This document shows, one piece after another, positions 42,599-50,289 of a stretch of DNA of 64,000 bases (positions are counted from its first letter, which is position 1; every line of letters begins with the position of its first letter). The stretch comes from an uncultured Desulfobacteraceae bacterium (GTDB lineage Bacteria; Desulfobacterota; Desulfobacteria; Desulfobacterales; UBA5852). The stretch is taken from NCBI GenBank assembly GCA_913060875.1, contig CAJXSL010000002.1:420845-484844 (forward strand), given 5' to 3'. The notes under the pieces were generated by a model, which was not told the DNA's origin, did not search any database, and saw only the letters and a list, made by a program, of their open reading frames with translations. Both the position numbers and the translations under genes were made by a program.

Positions 42599-43578
42599 CC
42601 TTATTGGGATTGGACAACCTGACCCTCACGCAAACCGCGGCCTATGTCGGCGGCGCCGCCGCCATGGGACTGGGGGCCATCGGTGCGGCCACCGGGGAAG
42701 GCTTTACGGCCAGCCGGGCCTCGGAAGCCATTGCCCGCAACGAGGAACATGCCGGCGATATCATCAAAAATATGCTGGTGGGACAGGCCATTTCCGAATC
42801 AGCATCCATTTTCTCCCTGGTCATTGCGATTCTGCTCCTGTTCATGGACATGCCCGATCCGGGCATCGTCAAAGCCGCATCCCTCCTGGCGGCGGGATTG
42901 TGCATGGGCTTCGGGGCCATCGGCTCCGGTGTCGGCGCGGGGCTTCCGGCAGGACGTTCCTGCCTGGCCATTGCGCGCCAGCCGGCTGTTTCCGGCCGCA
43001 TCACCACCAATATGCTGATCGGCACCGCCGTCTGCCAGACCCCGGCGATATTTGCCATGGTGGTGGCCCTGATCCTGCTGTTCAAACCGGCCGGCGGGGC
43101 GGCGGCATTTCCCACCAGTGCGGCCCTGATCGGGGCCGGCCTCAGCACGGGACTGGCCGCCATCGGTTCCGGCTACGGCGGCGGTATGGCGGCCGGCGCC
43201 AGTTGCGAGGGGGTCGCGCGTCAACCCGAGACCACGACCGCGGTAACGACCACCATGCTGGTGGGCCAGGCCGTGGCCCAGACACCGTCTGTTTTCGGCC
43301 TCCTGGTCAGTTTTGTCCTGATGTTCCGATCGTTTCCCGAATCGACGGCATTGAGCGCCTCGGTCGGGTTGTTGAGCGCCGGTTTGTGCATGGGGCTGGG
43401 CGGTATCGGCCCCGGCATCGGCAATGGCATGACGGCGGAAGGCGCCGTGCGCTGGGTGGCCCGACGGGTCGACTACTCCGGTGATTTGATGCGGATCATG
43501 CTGGTGGGCCAGGCCGTTTCCCAATCCACCGCCATTTACGCCATGGTGGTCAGCCTTGTCCTCATCTTTGTCGTTTAA
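42595..43578 (+). CDS. four-hairpin fused ATP synthase c-like subunit
   Basis: A 327-aa, extremely hydrophobic protein made of four consecutive c-subunit hairpins with periods of 80-81 residues, so eight membrane helices. Each repeat has the helix-1 glycine motif and an ML(V/I)G(Q/T)A helix 2. Repeat 1 keeps both carboxylates (Glu 35 in TGEG, Glu 68 in SESASIF). In repeats 2-4 the helix-2 ion-binding Glu is Gln (148, 229, 310) and the helix-1 position is Ala 115, Gly 196 and Asn 277. It thus carries one ion site per eight helices. The gene overlaps atpB by ATGA and is followed 14 bp later by a normal atpE. It probably joins the c-ring with AtpE. Confidence 0.93.
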   Translation: MTLLGLDNLTLTQTAAYVGGAAAMGLGAIGAATGEGFTASRASEAIARNEEHAGDIIKNMLVGQAISESASIFSLVIAILLLFMDMPDPGIVKAASLLAAGLCMGFGAIGSGVGAGLPAGRSCLAIARQPAVSGRITTNMLIGTAVCQTPAIFAMVVALILLFKPAGGAAAFPTSAALIGAGLSTGLAAIGSGYGGGMAAGASCEGVARQPETTTAVTTTMLVGQAVAQTPSVFGLLVSFVLMFRSFPESTALSASVGLLSAGLCMGLGGIGPGIGNGMTAEGAVRWVARRVDYSGDLMRIMLVGQAVSQSTAIYAMVVSLVLIFVV

Positions 43579-43592
43579 CAAAGGAGAATGCG

Positions 43593-43841
43593 ATGGCTAT
43601 CGAAGGTGCAGAACTGGTAAAAGCAGCCGCCCTACTGGGAGCAGGACTATCCATGGGACTTGGCGCCATCGGCCCCGGCGTCGGTGAAGGCATGGCGGCC
43701 GCGAAGGCCTGCGAGGCGATCGGTCAGAACCCCAAGGAAGCCGGCCTGCTGACGCGGACCATGCTGGTGGGCCAGGCGGTGGCCGAGTCCACCGGCATTT
43801 ATTCCCTGGTGATCGCGCTATTGCTCCTGTTTGTCGTCTAG
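43593..43841 (+). CDS. atpE: ATP synthase Fo subunit c, Na+-type ligand set
   Basis: An 82-aa single hairpin. Numbering matches the sodium-binding c subunits of Ilyobacter: Pro 28 (GPG), Glu 32 where those have Gln, and Glu 65-Ser 66-Thr 67 with Tyr 70 (VAESTGIY). A Glu at 32 plus Glu 65 gives the two-carboxylate pattern described for N-type ATPases; coupling could be Na+ or H+. AAGGAG lies before the ATG. Its stop TAG is the first triplet of the element at 43839-44100. Confidence 0.95.
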   Translation: MAIEGAELVKAAALLGAGLSMGLGAIGPGVGEGMAAAKACEAIGQNPKEAGLLTRTMLVGQAVAESTGIYSLVIALLLLFVV

Positions 43842-44100
43842 CCCGAACATTTCATGAAATTTTTTCTACAAAATAAATTTTATGCAACTATTCCAGAGTA
43901 TAAACGCTATTCGGGGTATAATTTTCAGGTGACACTTTGTGCCCTTCGTGGATTTCCAGAATCATGGAAAAAGTTTCACCCTGCGGGCGCGCCCGAGATG
44001 CCCATTGACCGCGTTATCAGGGGCTTGCGGTAGCAGGCGTACAGCGGCACCCCGGATGCCTTGTCAATGAACATCTCGATCGCGTGAAATATCCGGGATA
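43839..44100 (+). mobile_element. MITE-like element inside the Fo operon
   Basis: The 262-bp segment begins with TAGCCCGAACATTTCATG (the TAG being the atpE stop) and ends CGTGAAATATCCGGGATA; the ends are imperfect inverted repeats (about 13 of 18). Both ends, with their inner flanks TTTTTTCTACA and CAATGAACATCTCGA, recur at 34386-34453. The interior has no ORF that I can support. It separates atpE from atpF by 276 bp in an operon otherwise overlapping or closely packed. Confidence 0.65.
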
Positions 44101-44117
44101 GGTTTAGCGGTAGCGCC

Positions 44118-44573
44118 ATGGAAATCATCAAAACAACAGCCTTGATCACCATCAACGAGACCCTCTGGGTCCAGCTGATCCTTTTCCTGATCTTTCTCTT
44201 TCTGATCAACCGGATCATGTTTCGACCGGTACGACGCAACATGGCGGACAGGGAAGCCCATTTTTTATCCCTGCGACAGGATATTCATTTGCTTGAGGAA
44301 GAAATGGATGCCCTTGTCGATCAGACGGAAGCCGAAGAGCATCGGCTGCGCTCGATGGCACGACGTGCCAGTGAGCAACTGCGCGAGGAGGGATTGGAAG
44401 AAGCCCGCCGCCTGATGGAAAATGCCCGGGAGGAAATGAAATCCCTTCAGAAGGCGGCCGAGGCGCAGGTGGACGCTGCCCTGGCCGGCGCCCGGCAGCA
44501 GGTCAAAGGTGAAGCGGAGAGACTGGCCGTGTCCATCATTCAACAGCTTCTGGCCCGGAGGCAAGCCTCATGA
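44118..44573 (+). CDS. atpF: ATP synthase Fo subunit b
   Basis: A 151-aa protein with one N-terminal membrane helix (LWVQLILFLIFLFLINRIMF), then RPVRRNMADRE and a long charged coiled coil. This is the peripheral-stalk b subunit. It starts 18 bp after the inserted element, so its transcription depends on read-through of the element or on a promoter in it. It overlaps the next gene by ATGA. Confidence 0.88.
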   Translation: MEIIKTTALITINETLWVQLILFLIFLFLINRIMFRPVRRNMADREAHFLSLRQDIHLLEEEMDALVDQTEAEEHRLRSMARRASEQLREEGLEEARRLMENAREEMKSLQKAAEAQVDAALAGARQQVKGEAERLAVSIIQQLLARRQAS

Positions 44574-45163
44574 CGCTCCTTACGCCCCGAAGGACCCATT
44601 TGAAGGCGGCGCTATTGGCCCTGGCGGTGCCCCTGTGGTTTCCGCTGCAGGCACTGGCCGCCAATACCGGCGGCAGTTGGCGTTCCACCTACGACGTGGT
44701 GATGATGTGGGTCAATTTCGCCATTCTGGTGGCGCTGCTGGTCAAGTTTCTCCGCAAACCCCTGGGCCGCCTTTTGAAAAATCAGCAGGATGCCATCCAA
44801 AACACGCTGGGTCAGTTTGAAGCCCGCAAGGGACGAATCGAGAATGAGATTCAGTCGTTACGGGAATCCCTTGAAACGCGCCGGCAAAAAGCCGAAGATC
44901 GGCACGCGCGTATTCTCCGGTGGGCCCAAAGGGAACGCCTCGAAATCATCGCGACCGCCCGGCAGGAAGCGGAAAGACGCTTGCGCCAGGCCCGCCAGCT
45001 TATCGATGCCCGTCACCGCGAGGCCTGCCAGACCCTGCGAAACGACATCGTCGATGCAGCCGTCACCAAAGTCCTGCAGGATCTTCCCGGGCACATGACC
45101 GCAGATTTGGAAAAGGACTTGACGGACCGGTTTTTAGCGTCCATTACGAAACCCGAGACCTAA
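44570..45163 (+). CDS. ATP synthase Fo subunit b'
   Basis: A 197-aa second b-type subunit with a hydrophobic, signal-like N-terminus ending ALAANTGGSW, a membrane helix (VVMMWVNFAILVALLVKFL), the RKPLGRLLKNQQ turn and a coiled coil. Two different b subunits are common where the stalk is a b/b' heterodimer. It is the last gene; no delta, alpha, gamma, beta or epsilon gene follows, so the F1 part must be elsewhere. Confidence 0.86.
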   Translation: MTLLTPRRTHLKAALLALAVPLWFPLQALAANTGGSWRSTYDVVMMWVNFAILVALLVKFLRKPLGRLLKNQQDAIQNTLGQFEARKGRIENEIQSLRESLETRRQKAEDRHARILRWAQRERLEIIATARQEAERRLRQARQLIDARHREACQTLRNDIVDAAVTKVLQDLPGHMTADLEKDLTDRFLASITKPET

Positions 45164-45261
45164 AAACGCGGGCGGTTGAATCCTGTCACGCCGTTTTCAT
45201 GAAAGGCGTGATTGATTCCTTTTCTGATGGACCCGTAAAAAATCGCAACTCCCGTCTTGAC

Positions 45262-45331
45262 GTCATTCCGGCGAAAGCCGGAATCTATAGGTATCAAGGC
45301 GTTAGAGATTCCGGATCAAGTCCGGAATGAC
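45262..45331 (-). repeat. 70-bp inverted-end repeat, copy 2
   Basis: The reverse complement of this segment matches 37223-37292 over all 70 positions, with differences concentrated in the centre. It lies just after the b' gene. A CCGG-centred palindrome follows 26 bp later, as after copy 1. Confidence 0.75.
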
Positions 45332-45356
45332 AAATAAAGCACTTTTTCGAGACTAT

Positions 45357-45380
45357 CTTTTCTTTCCCGGGAAAGAAAAG
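45357..45380. repeat. 24-bp perfect palindrome CTTTTCTTTCCC|GGGAAAGAAAAG
   Basis: A perfect palindrome of the same type as 37329-37350 and 56608-56639, between the Fo operon and the cyclic-nucleotide-binding protein gene. It may serve as the Fo operon terminator. Confidence 0.6.
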
Positions 45381-45437
45381 AAATGATAATATCAATCACT
45401 CCGGATCAGCAGAACCTTTCCGGGTCCGCCACCAGAG

Positions 45438-45995
45438 GTGGAGGGCTTGGACCAAAGCACAGGGATGACCGTAATGCTTTCAGCCCAGGACCTTATGGAC
45501 GCACCGGGATTGCTTGCCCAGGCAAAGGAAGACCTGTCCATTATCGAAAAAAGTGAACTGATCGACGCCACCCGCTGGTCGGTGGAGTTCAGTTTCGAAC
45601 AGATCAAAAAGCTCGCCCGCTACATGAGCACCTACACTGTTGCCCAGGACACGGTTCTGTTCTGTGAAGGCCAGAAGGCCGCTTACATGGTCCTGATCGT
45701 CAAAGGGCGCGTCGATGTGATCAAATTCGACTCCAACCGCACCCCCAGGAAAATGACCGCCCTGGGGCCGGGTAAAACCATCGGGGAGATGTCCATCATC
45801 GATGGCGAACCCCGCTCGGCCTCGGCCGTGACCGGCTCCGATGCCATATTGTTCGTCATGACGGCCGACCAATTCAACGATCTCAACCAGGCCCTGCCCG
45901 GCATCGGGATCACCCTGGTCCTCAAGATTGCCAAACAGATGAGCCAGTACCTCCGCCAGACCAGCGGACGACTGATCGACCATTTGGACGGTTGA
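45438..45995 (+). CDS. cyclic-nucleotide-binding domain protein without HTH
   Basis: A protein of up to 185 aa. Residues 45-165 form a CAP-type beta barrel (TVAQDTVLFCEGQKAAYMVLI, KGRVDVI, GKTIGEMSIIDGEPRSASAVT, with the GEM...EPRSA phosphate-binding cassette). The C-terminus is a short helix (KIAKQMSQYLRQTSGRLIDHL) with no helix-turn-helix, so it is a stand-alone sensor. The start could be GTG 45438 or ATG 45468 or 45477. Confidence 0.82.
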   Translation: MEGLDQSTGMTVMLSAQDLMDAPGLLAQAKEDLSIIEKSELIDATRWSVEFSFEQIKKLARYMSTYTVAQDTVLFCEGQKAAYMVLIVKGRVDVIKFDSNRTPRKMTALGPGKTIGEMSIIDGEPRSASAVTGSDAILFVMTADQFNDLNQALPGIGITLVLKIAKQMSQYLRQTSGRLIDHLDG

Positions 45996-46101
45996 ACCGC
46001 GGCTCCCCCCGCAGCGGTCAATTGGCAGCCGGTTTCTCTCATCGCTGCCCTCCAGACACACCCGCCACATCCGCTCCAAATCAGCATCGCCCCCTAAATA
46101 T

Positions 46102-46244
46102 GTTGTAATTCTACAACTTTAAACTTTCAAAGCAAAATACCTATCATCTTTATATCATTATATAATCTATACGCTATGGGGTTTTTACCGAATTGACGCA
46201 TAATTCCCTTGACAAATTTTATCTATTTGTCGTAGATTTTCTAC
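46102..46244. promoter_or_regulatory. promoter with two TGTAG-type palindromes before the RpiR gene
   Basis: GTTGTA-ATTC-TACAAC at 46102-46117 and GTAGA-TTT-TCTAC at 46232-46244 share TGTAG/CTACA half sites, the kind bound by RpiR/MurR regulators. The second overlaps the expected -10 region of a promoter whose -35 box TTGACA is at 46209-46214. The arrangement fits autorepression of the gene at 46296. Confidence 0.55.
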
Positions 46245-46295
46245 AAATCAGCCTTCACGGTCTTATTTCCCCAATTTCTGGAGATTGACTACCTT

Positions 46296-47135
46296 ATGAA
46301 TGATATCCTCTCGATTATTCAAACATCGATGTCGAGCCTGCGGAATTCAGAAAAAAAGGTAGCGGAATACGTCCTCAGCCGTCCTGAACTTGTCATTCAA
46401 AGCTCCATTACCGACATCGCCGAAAAGGCCGGCATCAGCGAACCGACCGTTATTCGCTTTTGTCGGCAAATCAAGCTCAAGGGGTTTATGGACCTGAAGC
46501 TTTGTCTGGCCCGCGACATGCCGCACGGTCAGCAAATTCTGGAAAATGTCGATTTTGAGGACTCCGTTCCGGAAATCGCCAACAAAGTCTTCACGTCGTC
46601 CAAGGATGCCATCAACAAGACCCTTCGGCGTCTTAGCATGGACGACATGGAACGTGCCGTGGAGGCCCTCTCCCAGGCGGAACGGATCGAATTCTATGGT
46701 GTCGGCGGATCAGGCGTGCTGGCCCTGGATGCCCATCACAAATTCTTCCGTTTAGGCATACCCTGCATTGCCTATACCGACGCCCACATGCAGTCCATGT
46801 CGGCGGCGCTTTTGAATGCCAACCACGTCGTCATCGCCATTTCCCACAGCGGCGCCAGTAAGGATATCATCGAAAGCGCCCGGATCGCCCAGGAAAACGG
46901 CGCAACCGTCATCGGCATTCAAGGGGAGAAAAAAACCCCGCTTTCAAAATACTGCACGTTGGTGCTGTCTTCCAACTCGAAGGAAGTCGCCCTGAAACTG
47001 GCGCCCATGTCTTCGCGACTGGCCCAGCTTGCGATCCTGGATGCTCTTTTCGTCGCCGTTGCGCTCAGCGGGGGCGAGACGGTGAGCCGCAAGCTTGAAA
47101 AAGTCAAAGATTCACTGGCAGACAAACGGTATTGA
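46296..47135 (+). CDS. RpiR/MurR-family regulator (HTH-SIS)
   Basis: A 279-aa regulator with an N-terminal HTH_6 domain (MSSLRNSEKKVAEYVLSRPE, ITDIAEKAGISEPTVIRFCR) and a SIS sugar-phosphate-binding domain (about 125-250; FYGVGGSGVLALDAHHKF, VVIAISHSGASKDIIESA). RpiR proteins sense phosphorylated sugars or sugar acids. It precedes the ABC transporter and sugar-acid genes on the same strand and is their likely controller. Confidence 0.92.
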   Translation: MNDILSIIQTSMSSLRNSEKKVAEYVLSRPELVIQSSITDIAEKAGISEPTVIRFCRQIKLKGFMDLKLCLARDMPHGQQILENVDFEDSVPEIANKVFTSSKDAINKTLRRLSMDDMERAVEALSQAERIEFYGVGGSGVLALDAHHKFFRLGIPCIAYTDAHMQSMSAALLNANHVVIAISHSGASKDIIESARIAQENGATVIGIQGEKKTPLSKYCTLVLSSNSKEVALKLAPMSSRLAQLAILDALFVAVALSGGETVSRKLEKVKDSLADKRY

Positions 47136-47195
47136 CGGCATGGGACCGACACCCTCCGAACCGGCAGGTGATCGCTGAACAAAGAATGGTTTTTC

Positions 47196-47218
47196 CTGGC
47201 GGGAATATATTCCGCCAG
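47196..47218. promoter_or_regulatory. near-perfect inverted repeat before the binding-protein gene
   Basis: CTGGCGGGAATA and TATTCCGCCAG form an inverted repeat with one extra G, 61 bp after the regulator stop and 65 bp before the binding-protein ATG. It has no T-tract, so an operator or a leader hairpin is as likely as a terminator. Confidence 0.4.
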
Positions 47219-47283
47219 ATCAACGAACCGGCGGACCCGGTAAGTTCTTTTCTCATTAACGCAGAGGTCAAAGGAGAATGGCA

Positions 47284-48093
47284 ATGAAAAAAAGCTGGCT
47301 GACAATCGTACCGTTACTTCTCGCGCTATTGTTGGTAAATGGAACGGCTATCGCGGGTGACGATCAGGATGCCCTGGACGCTATCATGCAGCGCGGCAAG
47401 CTCGTTGTGGCAACAGAACTGGGAACACCGCCATGGGCTTACAAAGATCCCAAAACAGGTGAAATAACAGGTTTTACGATCGAATTGGCCCAGCTGTTGG
47501 CGGAAGAACTGGGCGTCGAACTGGAAATTAAAACCTATGAATGGGCCGGTATCATTCCGTCGCTTCTAACCCAAAAAGTCGACATGCTGACGGCATGCCT
47601 GACCCGTACGGTGCCGCGCTCCGCCAAACTCATGTATACCGAACCCTACGTCAACATGCCGGGGCAGGTGCTTGTTCGCAAGGGCGAGTTCAAGACCCTC
47701 GAGGAACTCAACAACAAAAAAGTCGTGCTGACGTGCACCACCGGATCGGTCTGGGAACAGATTGCGGAAAAACGCCTGGCCGGAGCGACCATCCGGACCA
47801 ACCCCACCAATGCCGACAATGCCATTGCCCTGCAGACGAAACGCGCTGACGGCTATTTGAATGACAAGCTGCAGTTGGTGTCGGCGATGAACATGTATCC
47901 CGGACAGTTTGAACTGGTGCCGGCGCCGCTGGCATGGGATTCCTTTGCCTTTGCCGTACGCTACGATTCCTTCAAACTGTGGAACACGACCAATCTTTTC
48001 ATGCGGCTTATCAAAATGGACGGCCGCTACGGTGCGTTGTTCGAAAAATACATGGGGTACGAATGGGTGCCGACGGTTGAGTCGGCCAGTTAA
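47284..48093 (+). CDS. polar amino-acid-type ABC solute-binding protein
   Basis: A 269-aa periplasmic family-3 binding protein. After a signal peptide ending AIAG: GKLVVATELGTPPWAYKDPKTG, ITGFTIELAQLLAEELGVELE, and KVDMLTACLTRT. AAAGGAG is 7 nt before the ATG at 47284 and only 1 nt before the alternative at 47278. The family binds polar amino acids, opines or similar compounds. The downstream sugar-acid enzymes make an amino sugar acid a reasonable candidate ligand. Confidence 0.9.
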   Translation: MKKSWLTIVPLLLALLLVNGTAIAGDDQDALDAIMQRGKLVVATELGTPPWAYKDPKTGEITGFTIELAQLLAEELGVELEIKTYEWAGIIPSLLTQKVDMLTACLTRTVPRSAKLMYTEPYVNMPGQVLVRKGEFKTLEELNNKKVVLTCTTGSVWEQIAEKRLAGATIRTNPTNADNAIALQTKRADGYLNDKLQLVSAMNMYPGQFELVPAPLAWDSFAFAVRYDSFKLWNTTNLFMRLIKMDGRYGALFEKYMGYEWVPTVESAS

Positions 48094-48112
48094 TTAAACT
48101 TCTTACGTAGAC

Positions 48113-48144
48113 ATCCGGGGATTCCCGCACGGGAATCCCCGGAT
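48113..48144 (+). promoter_or_regulatory. 14-bp perfect stem-loop after the binding-protein gene
   Basis: ATCCGGGGATTCCC and GGGAATCCCCGGAT pair perfectly around the loop GCAC. It sits between the binding-protein stop and the first permease gene. Such intercistronic hairpins commonly protect the upstream mRNA or attenuate the downstream part, so that more binding protein than permease is made. Confidence 0.68.
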
Positions 48145-48178
48145 TGAAGCGGAATCGGTTGAACCGCGGGAAAACGCA

Positions 48179-48832
48179 ATGGATTTCAGTTGGCATATCA
48201 TAACACAGTGGTGGCCCAACATCCTGCAGGCACTTGGCGTCACGGTCATCATTTTTATCGTGGCCGGCTTGTTGTCTGTCCTGCTGGGGCTGATTGTGGG
48301 GGCCCTCCCCTCCTTCAACAATCCTGTGCTAACCGCCGCTTCACGCATCTATGTTTCCATTTTTCGCAATACACCGCTTCTCGTCCAACTCTTTTTCCTT
48401 TTCTATGGCCTGCCGGCCGTGGGCATCCGGATGTCACCGTTCGTCACCGGTGTCCTTGGCATCACCCTGAACGAAGGCGCCTTCATGGCGGAAATATTTC
48501 GGGGCAATATCCAATCGATAAACCGGGGCGATTGGGAGGCGGCCAAGAGTTTAGGACTTTCGCATTTCCAGGTGCTGGCCTTTGTCATCCTGCCCCAGGC
48601 CGTCCGGGATGCATTGCCCGCTGTAACAGGTCAGCTTTCGATCGTCATCAAGGACACCTCCTTGTTGTCCCTGATTATGATTGTAGAACTGACCAGGGTC
48701 TCGAACCAGATTTACACCCGTTTATTCGATTTGACCGGGTTTAGCGTGGCCCTGATTTTATACGTCACCCTCAATATTTTGATGACGGGGCTTTCCGAAA
48801 TGCTGGCACGTCGCGTCCAGGTCAGGAGATAA
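48179..48832 (+). CDS. amino-acid ABC transporter permease 1
   Basis: A 217-aa permease with about five helices of the HisMQ type. Visible are FRNTPLLVQLFFLFYGLPA near residue 60 and the EAA loop GDWEAAKSLGLSHFQVLAFVILPQA near 120. It overlaps nothing and ends 1 bp before permease 2, with which it should form a heterodimer. Confidence 0.92.
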   Translation: MDFSWHIITQWWPNILQALGVTVIIFIVAGLLSVLLGLIVGALPSFNNPVLTAASRIYVSIFRNTPLLVQLFFLFYGLPAVGIRMSPFVTGVLGITLNEGAFMAEIFRGNIQSINRGDWEAAKSLGLSHFQVLAFVILPQAVRDALPAVTGQLSIVIKDTSLLSLIMIVELTRVSNQIYTRLFDLTGFSVALILYVTLNILMTGLSEMLARRVQVRR

Positions 48833-48833
48833 C

Positions 48834-49475
48834 ATGGCGGGATACGATGTCATTTTCCATTTTTTAGGAACTGGCCTGATCGAGGTCATACGGCTGGTAC
48901 CCATCTGCGTCGTTCTCTCCCTGATAGCCGGCGCATTGATCGGCATCGTCCAAACGGTTCGGATACCGGTCGTCAACCAATTGATATCGGTCTATCTCGT
49001 CTTCATGCGCGGTGTTCCCCCGCTGCTGCTTTTGCTGGTGGTTTTCTTTGTCGCGGGTTTCGAAAGCGCCCGTTTATCGGCCGTTTTTACACTGAGTATC
49101 TACCACGCGGCCTATATCGCCGAAATTTTTCGCGGCGGGATTCAAGCGATTCCGCTGGGCCAGTTCGAAGCGGCCGATACGCTGGCGCTGCGCTTCCACC
49201 GTAAAATGATCGACGTGATCATCCCCCAGGTCTGGCGCGCCATTCTACCGGCGCTCACGGGCCAATATATCATTCTGATCAAAGATACCGCTTTGGTCTC
49301 CGCCATTGGCGTCATGGAAATTCTCTACAATGCCCGCCAGGCGATGCAGGTGGTTTACAAGCCCATTTTGATTTATGCCATCGTGGGCTTGCTGTTTTAC
49401 ATTCTGTGTTTTTCGCTCGAACGCCTGTCGGCCTATTTCGAAAGACATTTGCAGACCATGCAAGGGGTTCAATAA
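48834..49475 (+). CDS. amino-acid ABC transporter permease 2
   Basis: A 213-aa permease, with FMRGVPPLLLLLVVFFVAG and the EAA loop GQFEAADTLALRFHRKMIDV followed by IIPQVWRAILPALTGQYI. AGGAG precedes the ATG. The stop overlaps the ATPase start (TAATG). Confidence 0.92.
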   Translation: MAGYDVIFHFLGTGLIEVIRLVPICVVLSLIAGALIGIVQTVRIPVVNQLISVYLVFMRGVPPLLLLLVVFFVAGFESARLSAVFTLSIYHAAYIAEIFRGGIQAIPLGQFEAADTLALRFHRKMIDVIIPQVWRAILPALTGQYIILIKDTALVSAIGVMEILYNARQAMQVVYKPILIYAIVGLLFYILCFSLERLSAYFERHLQTMQGVQ

Positions 49476-50200
49476 TGAATACCATCGTTGAGTTTGACAG
49501 GGTTACCAAACGGTTTGGCGACAATGTCGTTATCGATGATCTGTCCGTCCCGTTTTACGAAGGCGAAACCCATGTCGTTTGCGGACGCAGCGGGGCCGGC
49601 AAAAGCACGCTGATCCGCTGCATCAACTTCCTGGAAACGATTGAAGAGGGGTGCATACGTTTCAAGGGAACGGTGGTCGACAAAAAAAATGTCCGCAGCA
49701 TCCGCAAACGGGTGGCGATGGTATTTCAGAACTTCAACCTCTTCCCCCACCTCAGTGTCATCGACAACCTCACGCTGGGTCCGGTAAGGTCTCTGGGAAT
49801 TCCGCGCCGGGAAGCCGAAGACCAGGCCATGCATTTTCTCAAGCAGGTCGGCTTGGAAGATAAACGGCAGGCGCATCCGTATCAACTCTCGGGCGGACAA
49901 AAACAGCGTGTGGCCATTGTACGCTCCCTGGCGATGAAGCCGGACCTCATCCTTTTCGACGAACCGACCTCGGCGCTGGATCCCGAAATGATCGGCGAAG
50001 TTCTGGAGGTGATGAAAAAGCTATCCCTGGATGGGCGCAGCATGATCGTGGTGACGCATGAAATGGGCTTCGCCCGTGAGGCCGCGGATCGGATTTCGTT
50101 CATGAGCGACGGCAAACTGGTCGAAACCCAGGCACCGAAAGCTTTTTTCAGCAACCCCCTTCACGACAGCACACGACAATTTTTAAGCCAGATCCTCTAG
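49475..50200 (+). CDS. amino-acid ABC transporter ATPase
   Basis: A 241-aa ATPase with Walker A GRSGAGKST, Q-loop VFQNFNLFPHLSV, signature LSGGQKQRV, Walker B LILFDEPTSALDPE and the H-loop VTHEMGFA. It is of the GlnQ/HisP class. It completes the importer with the two permeases and the binding protein. Confidence 0.95.
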   Translation: MNTIVEFDRVTKRFGDNVVIDDLSVPFYEGETHVVCGRSGAGKSTLIRCINFLETIEEGCIRFKGTVVDKKNVRSIRKRVAMVFQNFNLFPHLSVIDNLTLGPVRSLGIPRREAEDQAMHFLKQVGLEDKRQAHPYQLSGGQKQRVAIVRSLAMKPDLILFDEPTSALDPEMIGEVLEVMKKLSLDGRSMIVVTHEMGFAREAADRISFMSDGKLVETQAPKAFFSNPLHDSTRQFLSQIL

Positions 50201-50289
50201 CGGCCTGGCCACATGATGTTTACCCAAACGATTGCGGGCGGCAACGATGTCGCTCGTCATCGCCAAAAACCGTCAGGGAGTGGATGTTA

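Noticed and set aside
43976..44242. 88-aa minus-strand frame inside the Fo operon element
   Set aside because: It runs from the element into the antisense of atpF, so it is not a transposase or passenger gene.
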